Assembly (NCBI GenBank): GCA_964035575.1
Contig: OZ037912.1
Coordinates: 1,178,001-1,242,000, forward strand
Origin: Rhynchopus sp. YZ270_cl-10
Taxonomy: Eukaryota > Euglenozoa > Diplonemea > Diplonemida > Diplonemidae
Length of the DNA: 64,000 nt
Reading direction: 5' to 3'
The first letter of the stretch is position 1, and each line of letters begins with the position of its first letter. Shown here in pieces: positions 32,266 through 41,734 of the stretch. The position numbers and the translations under genes are program-made. The notes under the pieces are model-generated. The model was not told the origin of the DNA. It ran no database searches and saw only the letters and a program-made list of their open reading frames with translations.

Positions 32266-33270
32266 ATGGGGGCAAAGCTGTGGTCCGACGAGCGCAAGCG
32301 GATGGGATCGGCACCGAGCAAAGAGGAGATCCGCGAGTTCATCGCGAAGACGACAAGGGACGACTTCGGCATGACGGCGGAGAGGTGGCAAGAGGTTCAC
32401 GAAGGTAGCCTGCGTGGGACATTTGTGTGCCTCACAAACCTTGAGGTTGACCACTTCGCTAAAAAAAACATACGATCCACTTCTGTTGTCACCCCGCCCC
32501 AGTTCCAGCGGGGACCAGTGATGTTGGGGACGGTGATCCTCTTCCTTCCTCCCGTGGGGTGTCAAAAGCACGGGCACTTTTGCACCTTTTTTTTTGTTCA
32601 AGCGCCGAATGAACGAAAACGAGTAGCACTCTCCTTCGCCAATGGCAAGCTCGTCGTTAAGGCGGCTGATGGTGGAGAGCTGCTGCGGCCGAACCCCACC
32701 ACAACAGCAGACCCGAAGGCCTGCTTCAAAAAAGTAGGTGGCAAGTGGGGGTGCCAGACCTGCGCAGATGCCGTGAAGAATCGGCGGATGGAGAAGTTCG
32801 GCCAGGAGGAGAAAAATGCCTGGATAGACTTCCAGGTTACTCACTCCTCAGATGCGCTTCGACGGGCACAGAACAAGCACCTCACCTCCACGGCGCACAA
32901 CAAGGCAAACGACGCGAAGTCAGAGAAAGGAGAGGCAACGCAGCCGAAGCCCCGCAAGATCATCCGGCCCTCACAAAAAAAGGTCGATCTGTTTTCCCAA
33001 CTCCACTGCACGTTTTATAGTGCAGTGCGAAAGGGGACAGAACACAGCGTGGTGGCAGCAACAGCCGGCTCCCTCCCCGGCATTACGAACAAGTACGCTG
33101 TCCCCCGTCACGTGTCAGAAATGATCACGATATGGGCAAAGCAGTGTCGGGAGAAAATCTCTGTGGAGGTAAAGCGCTGCAGTGTGCTTGCACTAATTAC
33201 CGACGCCCCCCTCCACAGCGAACACCTCAGGACACACACACCCCTGCACCACCCCCTTTTTTTGTTTTGA
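32266..33270 (+). CDS. hAT transposase, N-terminal part with zinc finger (probable exons)
   Basis: Open plus-strand frame; ATG 32266 is proposed (the frame is open upstream to about 32170). A segment with CQTC followed about 45 residues later by HLTSTAH resembles the BED/U1-type C2-H2 finger that hAT transposases use to bind their ends. A low-complexity insert (about 32405-32602, starting GTAGCC and ending TTTTGTTCAAG) could be a 198-bp intron that keeps frame. A donor-like GTAAAG at 33169 may end this part. What follows, to about 33270, looks non-coding or frame-uncertain. DNA-binding role inferred from family; exon boundaries are not certain. Confidence 0.55.
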   Translation: MGAKLWSDERKRMGSAPSKEEIREFIAKTTRDDFGMTAERWQEVHEGSLRGTFVCLTNLEVDHFAKKNIRSTSVVTPPQFQRGPVMLGTVILFLPPVGCQKHGHFCTFFFVQAPNERKRVALSFANGKLVVKAADGGELLRPNPTTTADPKACFKKVGGKWGCQTCADAVKNRRMEKFGQEEKNAWIDFQVTHSSDALRRAQNKHLTSTAHNKANDAKSEKGEATQPKPRKIIRPSQKKVDLFSQLHCTFYSAVRKGTEHSVVAATAGSLPGITNKYAVPRHVSEMITIWAKQCREKISVEVKRCSVLALITDAPLHSEHLRTHTPLHHPLFLF

Positions 33271-33311
33271 CAATTTTGAGACTCCGGCCTCTCGTGAAAG
33301 GAGTGCGTGCG

Positions 33312-35194
33312 ATGTCTACTGGAAGTGAAGCGGCAGCAGCGACACCTGCACCCACACCTGCACCTGCAGCACCGAAGATGGACAAGAAGGCTGCTGCCGA
33401 GGCGCGTGCCGCACTCTCTGCGGAGGTCGCAGACATGCAGCGCCAGCTTCTTGAGAAGACGCGCGAGCTTTCGGCACTCACTGCGACGTCTGGCAAGCGC
33501 AGCTCCAAGGGCAAGGCAGTTCCATCAAAGGGGTTCATAAAGACGTCAACGTGTTCTTGCTCCGCTTTCTCCTGTACTCGGCGGCGGGACAAGCATTACG
33601 TGTTGTGGAGAGATATGTAGGGCTTACAGAGAACAAAGATGTGTCCGCCAACGCTAAGTCTGTCTACAAACAGTTGCAAGACGCCATTGGTGCTGTGGGT
33701 GTTACAGAAAAGGAGGTGTCGGGGGTTATTGCTGACAGCTGCAGCACGTTGACGGGGCATAAAAACGGTCTCGTCGGGGTGATGAAGCTCAAGGAGAGGT
33801 GTCTGCAGGGGCATTTCGCTGACAGTGCGCACCTCATCCAGGTGGAGATGAAGCCCCTGATGAAGCTCTCCGGGGTGAAGGAGCTGTCGGACATGATCCG
33901 GGACCTCGACCGTAGCTACTTTTCTTCGCCCAAGCTCTACCGCGATTTGGTGCTCGAGTCGGAGAAGAAGTTCACGAAGACCGGCAAGCAGAGGAAACTG
34001 GTGCTGAGACCTTCTGTCTCGTACAGAATCCGGTGGCTGGCCAAGCACACAACCACGTTTCTGCGGGCGAAGCGGATGCTCCCTATGTGGAGGCACCACG
34101 TGGCTGTCGGCACTGCGTGGACCAACACAAAGGCTCGCAACGACGACGGTGAGACAAAAACGAAAGGACTCAAAGCCACCCACACGAAGCTCCTCCGCCT
34201 TCTTGAAGATGAAACCCTCGCGCCGAATTTGGATTTCTACTGTGCCTTGCTAAAAATTTTGCAGAAATCAACTCTGGTGGCACAGGGATCTGGCGCCATC
34301 CTCTTGCACGTCCTCTTTACCGTCAACGAGAGCATCGCTGAGATTGAGTTGCTGAAAAATGAAGAGAGCAGTATGGAAGCGCGCATGGAAGCTTGCGAAG
34401 TGTCCATAGCGGGGCTGAAGCGCTATGTCCAGAGGACAGGTCCAGTTGCAAAGGCGGTTGTAACGATGTTGAACATCTACCGCATATCTGCGCTCTCTGA
34501 CGCAGACCTGAAGGGATACGCAAACCAGGAACTGGGCCTGGTTTTAGAGTCCCTGGGTATGCAACGTCAACTGCCGGATGAGAGCGACGACTTCACATCT
34601 GGTCAGTGGCTTCTTGCTAAAACTATGGCCAAGCAGGACACGTCGTGGAGCCGGTGGTTCGCAGTGATAAACGGTGTACAGGGGAGAGTAAAGATCGCCT
34701 TGGAATACGGTGTTGTCTTCTCGTCGTGTTCTTCATGTAAAGCGGAGGGTATGTTCGGGAAGCTGCGCCACTCTGTGCTCAAAAGAACCCAGGTAGCAGT
34801 GACGACACTCTGCGATGAGCAGATTATCAGGGATTCTGGCCCGGCACCTGCAGACGCGGCGACATTTATCCGTGATGGCACGATTAAATTTTTGGAAAAG
34901 CCACGTCGCCTAGCTCGCAAACGGAAGGAACGTGTCGCACCAAAAGGAATATTTGATAAAGTTGAGGAGCGTATGCGTGCAGCCAAAGGTTCTCTCCCCC
35001 ACTACGAAGAAGAGATGGATGACGAGGAAGTTGAGGAAGAGTCGTCTGAAGAAACGTCGTCTGGAGAAAACGAAGAATTCGAAGAGGAGGAAGACGAAGA
35101 AGACGAAGAAGGAGAAGAAGAAGAAGAGGAGGAGGAAGAGGAAGGCGGAAGCGATGACGGCGACTGCCGACAAACCAAGCGCGTGAAGCATTAG
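33312..35194 (+). CDS. hAT transposase, catalytic and dimerisation part
   Basis: A start-like ATG at 33312 opens an Ala/Pro-rich, coiled-coil-like stretch in one frame. From about 33530 the coding potential moves to another frame, which runs to TAG at 35192-35194. I could not find a clean intron explaining the switch, so a frameshift or an undetected exon join is possible. The second part shows hAT features: VIADSCSTLTGHKNGLVG (DDE-region D plus G-x-x-x-G context), RWLAKHTTTFLRAKRMLP, and a C-terminal KAEGMFGKLRHSVLKRT that corresponds to the hAT dimerisation motif. The last 60 residues are an unusually acidic Glu/Asp tail (about 35010-35150), ending in a basic KRVKH. It may or may not be active. 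Confidence 0.6.
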
Positions 35195-35768
35195 ACTTTT
35201 CATTATCAATAGATGACGTCATTTTATTTTTTCTCTCCACACGAAGACATCTAAGTGTGTAGAAACCAGACAAAAAGAGAATCGACATTTGACTTGTTAA
35301 CGGCTTTTCCATTTCCTTTTCACATCATTTCACTTTGCGTGCCACATCAGGATTTCACCTTTTGGGCTGCGTTCAACGAAGGCAAGTCTTCTTTCCTATC
35401 ATCAAGTTATCAAGATCAGTTGGTTGGCTAATTGTCTGTTTTTCTTCTTTTTTATTTTTATTTTCCTTATTTCTTTTTGACTGCACCTCTCCGCTTTGGC
35501 GGTAGGTAGCGAAATGCGATACATAGGCACCCCTCTGCGCCCTCCCTGCACCCCTCTTTAAGAGCCCCCTTACAAAAACCCCCCTAAACGTAATCCGGGG
35601 ATCGGGGATCGGGGATCGGGGATTTTACCCCCAATATTTACAGGTACCCTTGCCTCCCTCCCCTCTCCTTCCTGTGGTTGCAGGGAGTCGCGCGCGCGAA
35701 GCGCGCGCGGCGGCTCGGAGAAAGCGGGGGGACCAAATTTTGAGACCAAAAACCAAGCGGAAGCCCTG

Positions 35769-36230
35769 TTTTTTCAAAAAAAAAAAAAAAAAAAAAAAAA
35801 ATTCAAATACTTAGGCGTACACTACTCGTTTCGTTGGTTTCCCCCACGTGCTCTCCTTCACGCCCGAGGATCCCTCCCACCCCTCCCACCTTCCGCTCCC
35901 ATCCCCTTTGCGTGAATTTTTGTAGTCGTCCCAGGGTCAGTCAATACTCTCCGACACACCTTGGGTAAAGTGTGTGGGCTACCCCCGCCCCACTCACCAC
36001 CTCATTAAAGAGGCTCATTTCCCCCCCCCTTTTTTTTTTTTAGCAGTCCTGTATGCTCTATGCTTTTTTCCTTACAGAAGTGGTACATAAAAAGAAACCC
36101 AAAGAAAACAATGTAACCTTTTTAGGTTAGAAAGAGCGTGATGACATTTATACCCTAAAAAAAATGTCCGTTTATAGTACCCAACGGAAAAAGTACCCAG
36201 GCGCAGCTCAGTGCGTCCTGTTTTTATTTT
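35769..36230. other. Noncoding stretch between hAT region and element K
   Basis: Poly-A run, C-rich patches and T-rich DNA. No gene seen. Confidence 0.5.
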
Positions 36231-36500
36231 GCACGGTGCAGTCTGTCCTGGAAATGTCGGACCCTTTTGTCGGAGTCCGAGGGGGTCCGACAGTCGGACC
36301 CCCTGAGTCCGACAGTCGGACTCAGGGGTCCGACTGTCGGACTCACAGTCGGACCCCTGAGTCCGACTGCCGGACCCTGGGGTCCGACAGGCACACCCAG
36401 GTGCCCAGGTACCCAGGTACCCAGGTACACAGGTACCCAGGTACACAGGTACCCAGGTACCCAGATACCCAGGTCCAGGTCCAGGAACAGGTACCCAGGA

Positions 36501-37960
36501 ACAGGAAAAAAGTCGTGAAAGAGCAACCACAGCTCCACATGACAAACACAAAAGTGTCCAGTCACGTGGGGCATTCATGCACTGAGGAGATAATGATCCA
36601 ACAATTTACAAGAAAGATTACTTAACCTACTGCTGGAAGTTGCCAGGTCGTAGTAACACACAAAGTGTGCCTCCGTTCGGGAAGACCGGATATTCTAGAG
36701 ACCAAAAAGGCCTCAAGAATATCTTCCGGTAGTCAAGGTATAACCGAGTGAACGGCCCAAGACCCCCGTGGAGAAGTTAAATGTTGTAATGCTATCAAGT
36801 AGAAACTGCGAACACTGTCTTACCCTCCTCAATGCATGGTGGGAGATGTCTTTGACAACCAATATCCTGTACCCAGGTACCCAAATTCCCAGACCCACGC
36901 AGTACCACGTCGCAGTACTACGCAAAATTTACCACCAGACCCTGTCTTCGTGCACCTGAAGTGCAACGCCGCAGACAGGCCAAACATGCGTTGGACTCAG
37001 AGGAATGCCCGCTGTGCAGGCATCAAACATGAGAACCAACTCCCAGCAACAAGGGACACCTTTTGGCGGGCGTTGTTGAGGGTGTTTGGGGTGCAAAGTT
37101 TTCCACAATTTTGATGCGCGGGTACAGAAGTGTTGTCTTGTTCTTTCATCTCTAGGAATGTAAATGTCAATCGTGTTTAACTACCACGAGGGCTTGTTTA
37201 GTGAACCCACAAGGGGTCGAAGGGGGTTGGTTATCCCATATCTATCAAAGGTTGTGTCGACCAGGCGAATCCACTATGTTACGCTGTACGTTGTTAAATC
37301 CGAAGAAATAACGCTTTAGCAGCCGCAGGAAGTTTGTTAAAAAGAGTGCCTCACGCTACACAAACCACCACCCGCGATTGACTTAGATGTTATAACAAAG
37401 AGAATTCAGAACAAAACAACACCCTGCCCCATACACACTAAATTGTCATGCTTCAAGAGCATGCCTGGGCCAAAATTACTGTGACAAAAAGGCAACAAAA
37501 CCACCCACAAGGAGTGTGAAATGTGCACTGGTTTTCTGGGGGAACGCAATATTTTCTTGTGCCTCGTCCTCCGCAAGCAGAGGACAGACTTTCCGGAAGG
37601 TTTCCAAAGTCGAATTTCTTGCACTAGCTATGCTCCCTGGGTTAAATGGCAATAGCAGTGACTGACAAAGTGTACCCATCCCCCTTCCACCCCAGATCTT
37701 AGTCCGCAAACTCAGAATGGATTGATGCGGGTGATACTCTTTGGGTTTTGAGTTGCTGAATGTCGGAGACGCGGCGAGGCTTCTCATCACAATCGCAGAT
37801 GCAGTTCAGATTTCACGATCCTGTGATGAGTGTAAATGTGGAGTGTGATTAATGAATGAAATGTATGGTGTAGAAACGCAGTTATCGGGAAAGGTGAGGT
37901 TAATGTGGTAAAAAAAGTGGATAAAACTCGTGTAATTTTGTGAATTCCCACAAAGGTGGG
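36501..37960 (+). repeat. Dispersed repeat block A, copy A4
   Basis: The longest contiguous block A. It continues past the end of A2's similarity and matches A3 on to about 37960, supplying the empty site for MITE P. Confidence 0.8.
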
Positions 37961-38423
37961 TGATAATGTGCCCTTTTGTCACTCAATTGTAACCGATAAT
38001 GTATGGGAGAATGAAATTTTATTTCCCAACCCAACAACAACGATAAAGCGTGAAGACAATAAATGAAATCAAAGCGGAATAAATTTGAGGTTTTGTGAGG
38101 CACTCAACGAGTGTGCCGGCTCTGTGGCGTCACGGAGCCACCAACACTCCCCAGTCATTTTTCCTGCGCTTCCAGGAAAACTCGCGTTTGCGACCAGGCC
38201 GAAACGAAAAAATTTAATTCACAGCAAACAGGTGTGAGGGAGAAGAAAAGAAAGTGAACAAAAACGAAAAAACAATGTTTTTCTGAAATGTGATGTTGTT
38301 GGGGTGGGGAGAATAAAACAGTTCCAGAAAAGCTCCTGCGTCGGTTTTCTTTTGGTTAAAAAAATCACTCAGTAAAAAAAAGAACTTTTTCATCACTCCC
38401 CTCAAACACCCTCAAACACTGCC

Positions 38424-38600
38424 AAAACGAAGAAGGACAGGATACATGACACTTACGGATACCAAGTCTCAGCGGGTATGAGAAGCAAGGAGGTGTACAA
38501 GAAGAAATGGGACGAGTTCTTGCGGTTTTCAAACCTCGAGCGACTTGGTCCGCTTTGTATTGACACGGACCTCGACACCCCGACATGTACTGGCTTTTGA
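38424..38600 (+). pseudogene. Fragment resembling a tyrosine-recombinase core-binding domain
   Basis: About 58 residues, including EVYKKKWDEFLRFSNLERLG. The Y-x3-W-x2-F-x2-F pattern recurs in the minus-strand frame at 39710-39937 (YRKTWDDFLRFNRL), about 1.2 kb away. Spacing and hydrophobic pattern suit the SAM-like N-terminal domain of tyrosine recombinases such as Crypton transposons. No catalytic domain is nearby. A resemblance only. Confidence 0.35.
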
Positions 38601-38799
38601 GAAAGGCAGTCGGTTCCTCGGTAGATTGCGTGCAAGTGAGGGAATATCCATCTGCTTGGAAGACGTCAAAACACCAAACATAGTATTTCGCGACATAAAG
38701 GGCAGATCAAATACTCACTGCCTTACATTCTCGGTTACAATTGAGTGACACAAAGGGCATATAATCTGCAAAATTGCACGAGTTTTATTTCACTGAGTT

Positions 38800-39400
38800 G
38801 GTGCTTCCCGGGGGGTATGCATTTCACAAATTTTCAATTCAATTCACAACTATTCACAACTTTTCACAACTTTTCACTACCCTTTTTTCTCTCGTTCGTC
38901 GCACATCACACAGTACACAGTACACAGGTACACTGGTACACCACATCACGTTCTATCTTGTGAATCCCAGCGTGCCCCTCAATGGGTGGGTCACCACCCG
39001 CCCAAAAAAAAAAAAGCACACACAAAAAAGATCGGGTCTTTTGTTTGTGCGCTCAAAGCCGGGAAAACAAAAAGGTGAAAAAATGTGTTAAACTGAAGTA
39101 CGGTTGTTGTGGTTAATTGAGTACTCAAAGAAAACAAGCAAGCTTCTGTTTTTTTCAATCCGTTTTGTTTGCCCTGCAGCGCTGCCTCCAATCTTTTTAG
39201 AATTGACAACAAGTTGTTTTATCAAAAAAAAAAAAAAATCAATTCACAACTTTTCACATTTGTTTTTACAACTTTTCACAATTTGTCACCACTTTTCGCC
39301 AGCCTTCACAATTTTGTAGCAGTTTTCGTGTTGTGAAAATTTGTGAAAACTTGTCACATTTTGTGAAAATTTGTGAAATGCACACCCCCCGGGAAGCACC
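38800..39400. repeat. Inverted-repeat MITE-like element with TTCACAA-rich arms
   Basis: Ends GGTGCTTCCCGGGGGGTATG (38800) and the complement at 39400, continuing into CATTTCACAAATTTTC on both sides. The arms contain many TTCACAACTTTTCACAA units (38835-38880, 39238-39375). Confidence 0.7.
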
Positions 39401-39428
39401 ATGAGTTAGATAATTATTATCTCATGAA

Positions 39429-39624
39429 ATAAAGTGAACATTATTTCACGAGGTGGTGGGTGACTCAAACTGGGGCTCAACTTCACGAAGCGAGTGGAGT
39501 TCAGCATTTTGATTTCATGAGTGAAGTGAGTGTAATCATAAAAGTGATGTCACGAGCGATAGCGAGTGGGTATCACGTATTCCAGTTTGTGAATCACCCA
39601 TCAGTTAAATAATGTTCACTTTAG
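39429..39624. repeat. Hairpin element with AAAGTGAACATTATTT ends
   Basis: 196-bp inverted repeat: TAAAGTGAACATTATTTCAC at the left, complement of ACCCATCAGTTAAATAATG and TTCACTTTA at the right. The interior has CACGAGCGATAGCGAGTGG. Probably a small MITE. Confidence 0.6.
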
Positions 39625-39709
39625 TTTTCGATACGTAATTTTATACCACGCGTGAAAAACGTAAACAGGTGAAAAAGTGAGTGAAATAAGATTCGTTTTA
39701 TTTCACGTT

Positions 39710-39937
39710 TTATTTCACGCAAATCGTGAAGGATTGGGTGGGGGAGTGAAATAAAAGATCACGGAGTGATCTGAAGGACACGACGTGTTCTTCCCTGGGC
39801 TCGTTCGCTCCTGAAAGTCTGTTGAAACGGAGGAAATCGTCCCATGTTTTCCTGTACTGCACACCACTGTTCATGTCGTCGAACAAGTTGTCATATGCAT
39901 CCTCCATCTCCGCAAACTTGCGCGTGGGTTTAGGCAT
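39710..39937 (-). pseudogene. Second fragment resembling a tyrosine-recombinase core-binding domain
   Basis: 75 codons from an ATG at 39935-39937 (minus strand), with SGVQYRKTWDDFLRFNRLSG and a following VSFRSLRDLL that would suit the helix before the interdomain linker. It may be a first exon or a remnant. It is more open than the plus-strand fragment at 38424, and the two lie in opposite orientation within element K. Confidence 0.35.
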
Positions 39938-40064
39938 GTGTGTAAGAGGCAATAAATAATCTGTAATTTGAAGTGTGGTGGTGTGAGGGGTGGAGCGTGG
40001 GCTCAACGTTCCACTGTTTACACCTATAAATACGTTTTTCACTTGTGGAATAAAATTACATATT

Positions 40065-40210
40065 GAGTGAAATAAGAACATTTTCTTGCACTTGCCACTA
40101 AAAAGGCACCCTCGTGACTCTCTCACTCTTATTCCCCTCGCTTCGCTCGGGAAATAACGCACTCGGGCACCTTTTTAGTGGCGCGTGAAATAAAATAGTT
40201 CTTATTTCAC
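40065..40210. repeat. Hairpin element with GTGAAATAAGAAC ends
   Basis: Nested inverted repeats: GTGAAATAAGAAC with GTTCTTATTTCAC, and CCACTAAAAAGGCACCC with GGGCACCTTTTTAGTGG. One of several GTGAAATAA-ended hairpins in this part of K. A further one spans about 40228-40515 (CGTTTTCGAAATTCCT at the left, complement at the right). Confidence 0.65.
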
Positions 40211-40937
40211 TCGAATAAATAGTTATTATCTCACGGGCAATAATGTTGTGCTGCGTTTTCGAAATTCCTACAGTATATTTGACAAATGATGTATGACCAC
40301 CTAGTACGGGGCGTCAAGGTTGGGTATGGTGAACAGTTCCTCGAAGTCCTATGACTGCAACCCTTTTGGTTGCATGCGCAGATCTCCTCCACATTGCTTT
40401 TGCGCCTACTCTCGGCATGGGTTTTGTTTTGTTCTTTGTGTGCGGAGATAATGTCTACTGTATTTTGTGTAATCTCCAGGAAGGAATTTCGAAAACGCGG
40501 CCAAACATTATTACACAAGTGAGATAAAAAATTGTTGGCTCTCTCTCTGTTGTTTTGGCTTTTGTTTTTTTGTCTATTTGTGACGAGGCCTGGAACACCT
40601 GAACATAGGCATATCTGGAAAATCTATCTGAGGTGTGGCAAATTAAATATATTCAAGCGTGTGGTTGAGGCGCACCTAAACATAAGTAAGTGCCAAGTCT
40701 GAACATTTATTTTCAGAGGCCTTAGTGAGGCTGTTTCGGCCTCGTTGCATTGTATCATGATGTAATAAGGTTCACATACTTTCGATTCAAAGAAGAGAAA
40801 GCACACAAGAAAATAAAATGCTGCAAACCACTGGGTGTGTTGTTTGCATCTACACAAGTAACTGAAAGTTAAACATTTACATACCTTGTCTTCCCCGTAG
40901 CCTCCGCCTTCGCTGCTGTCAAGCTGCCTTCTCTTGG

Positions 40938-41182
40938 TACCCAGTACCCAGTACCCAGTACCCAGTACCCAGTACCCAGTACCCAGTACCCAGTACCCAG
41001 TACCCAGTACCCAGTACCCAGTACCCAGTACCCAGTACCCAGTACCCAGTACCCAGTACCCAGTACCCAGTACCCAGTACCCAGTACCCAGTACCCAGTA
41101 CCCAGTACCCAGTACCCAGTACCCAGTACCCAGTACCCAGTACCCAGTACCCAGTACCCAGTACCCAGTACCCAGTACCCAA
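40938..41182. repeat. Heptanucleotide array (GTACCCA)n, about 35 units
   Basis: Perfect 245-bp 7-mer array. It yields artificial open frames in all phases. Confidence 0.97.
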
Positions 41183-41207
41183 ATTGGTCGCCCCCTGGTT
41201 GGTCGAG

Positions 41208-41500
41208 AACCTAAAAATGCAAAAAAACGCAAAATTCATGTGTTTTGACCATGTCTGGGTACACCAAATACACACCTCTGAACAAGCCTATACCCAGTAG
41301 TAGGCAACAAGCGCTATTTTTTGACCAAGAAAAAAAAAATCCCCCAAAAATTGGGTGTAGTAGGTCATAAAATGGCCCAAAAAATCCAAAGAAAACCTCA
41401 GATTGACCAAACAATGAAAAAAATTTTCAAGTCAAATTTTCAGCCAAAATACGGCTATTTTGGTTATACCATGTGTACTGTAGTGGCTATACAAGGCGAT
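41208..41500 (+). repeat. Repeat block B, copy 2
   Basis: Counterpart of 27340-27690, followed by alternating A/T runs and then the right arm of K. Confidence 0.8.
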
Positions 41501-41734
41501 TTTCGGCCAAAAAAAATTTTTTTGGCCAAAAAAAAATTTTTTTTTTCGGCCCAAAAAAAAAATTTTTTTTTTTTTTGGGTCCGACTGTCGGACCCCAGAG
41601 TCCGACAGACGGACTCCAGAGTCCGTCTGTCGGACTCCAGAGTCCGACTGTCGGACTCAGGGGGTCCGACTGTCGGACTCAGGGGGTAAGTCCGTTATTT
41701 ACACACTCCAAGCACGACAGACCGCACCGTGTGT

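Larger units (their letters stand above)
31923..35652 (+). mobile_element. hAT-superfamily DNA transposon, 3730 bp, with TIRs and 8-bp target duplication
   Basis: Terminal inverted repeats CAAGGGTACCTGTAA (31923-31937) and complement (35638-35652), flanked on both sides by CCTCCCTC (31915-31922 and 35653-35660): a perfect 8-bp target-site duplication, the hallmark of hAT. Subterminal GGGGATC repeats lie inside both ends. It encodes a zinc-finger segment followed by a hAT-like transposase segment (next entries). Perfect ends and target duplication point to a fairly recent insertion. Confidence 0.9.
31405..35768. mobile_element. Possible outer inverted-repeat element around the hAT transposon
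   Basis: CAGGGTTTCCGC(31405)...TTTTGGTC is imperfectly inverted at 35741-35768 (GACCAAAAACCAAGCGGAAG then CCCTG). A GGGGGGACCAAATTTTG segment occurs at both ends, and poly-A runs stand at 31467-31495 and 35778-35803. No clear target duplication was found. A nested older element is plausible but weakly supported. A GTGCGCCTGCGGCGC motif repeats in the left flank (31640, 31823) and, inverted, at 42540. Confidence 0.35.
36231..41734. mobile_element. Fold-back element K with GTCCGACAGTCGGAC-repeat arms and shared cargo, 5.5 kb
   Basis: Outer inverted ends GCACGGTGCAGTCTGTC (36231) and GACAGACCGCACCGTGTG (to about 41733). The arms of GTCCGACAGTCGGAC/CCCTGAGTCC units are at 36258-36390 and 41577-41690. 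The interior runs 8-mer array (36392-36490), block A (plus), a 2.6-kb cluster of hairpin elements and two small coding remnants (about 38100-40600), C block (40873-40935), 7-mer array (40938-41182), block B (41208-41500). Same cargo order as J. Ends resemble G (CACCGTGCG) and more loosely I (CTGTGCRGG). Confidence 0.75.

Noticed and set aside
40934-41248. Frames made of VPSTQYP or WVLGTGY repeats, also at 17326-17734
   Set aside because: Products of the 7-mer GTACCCA array, without independent coding evidence.
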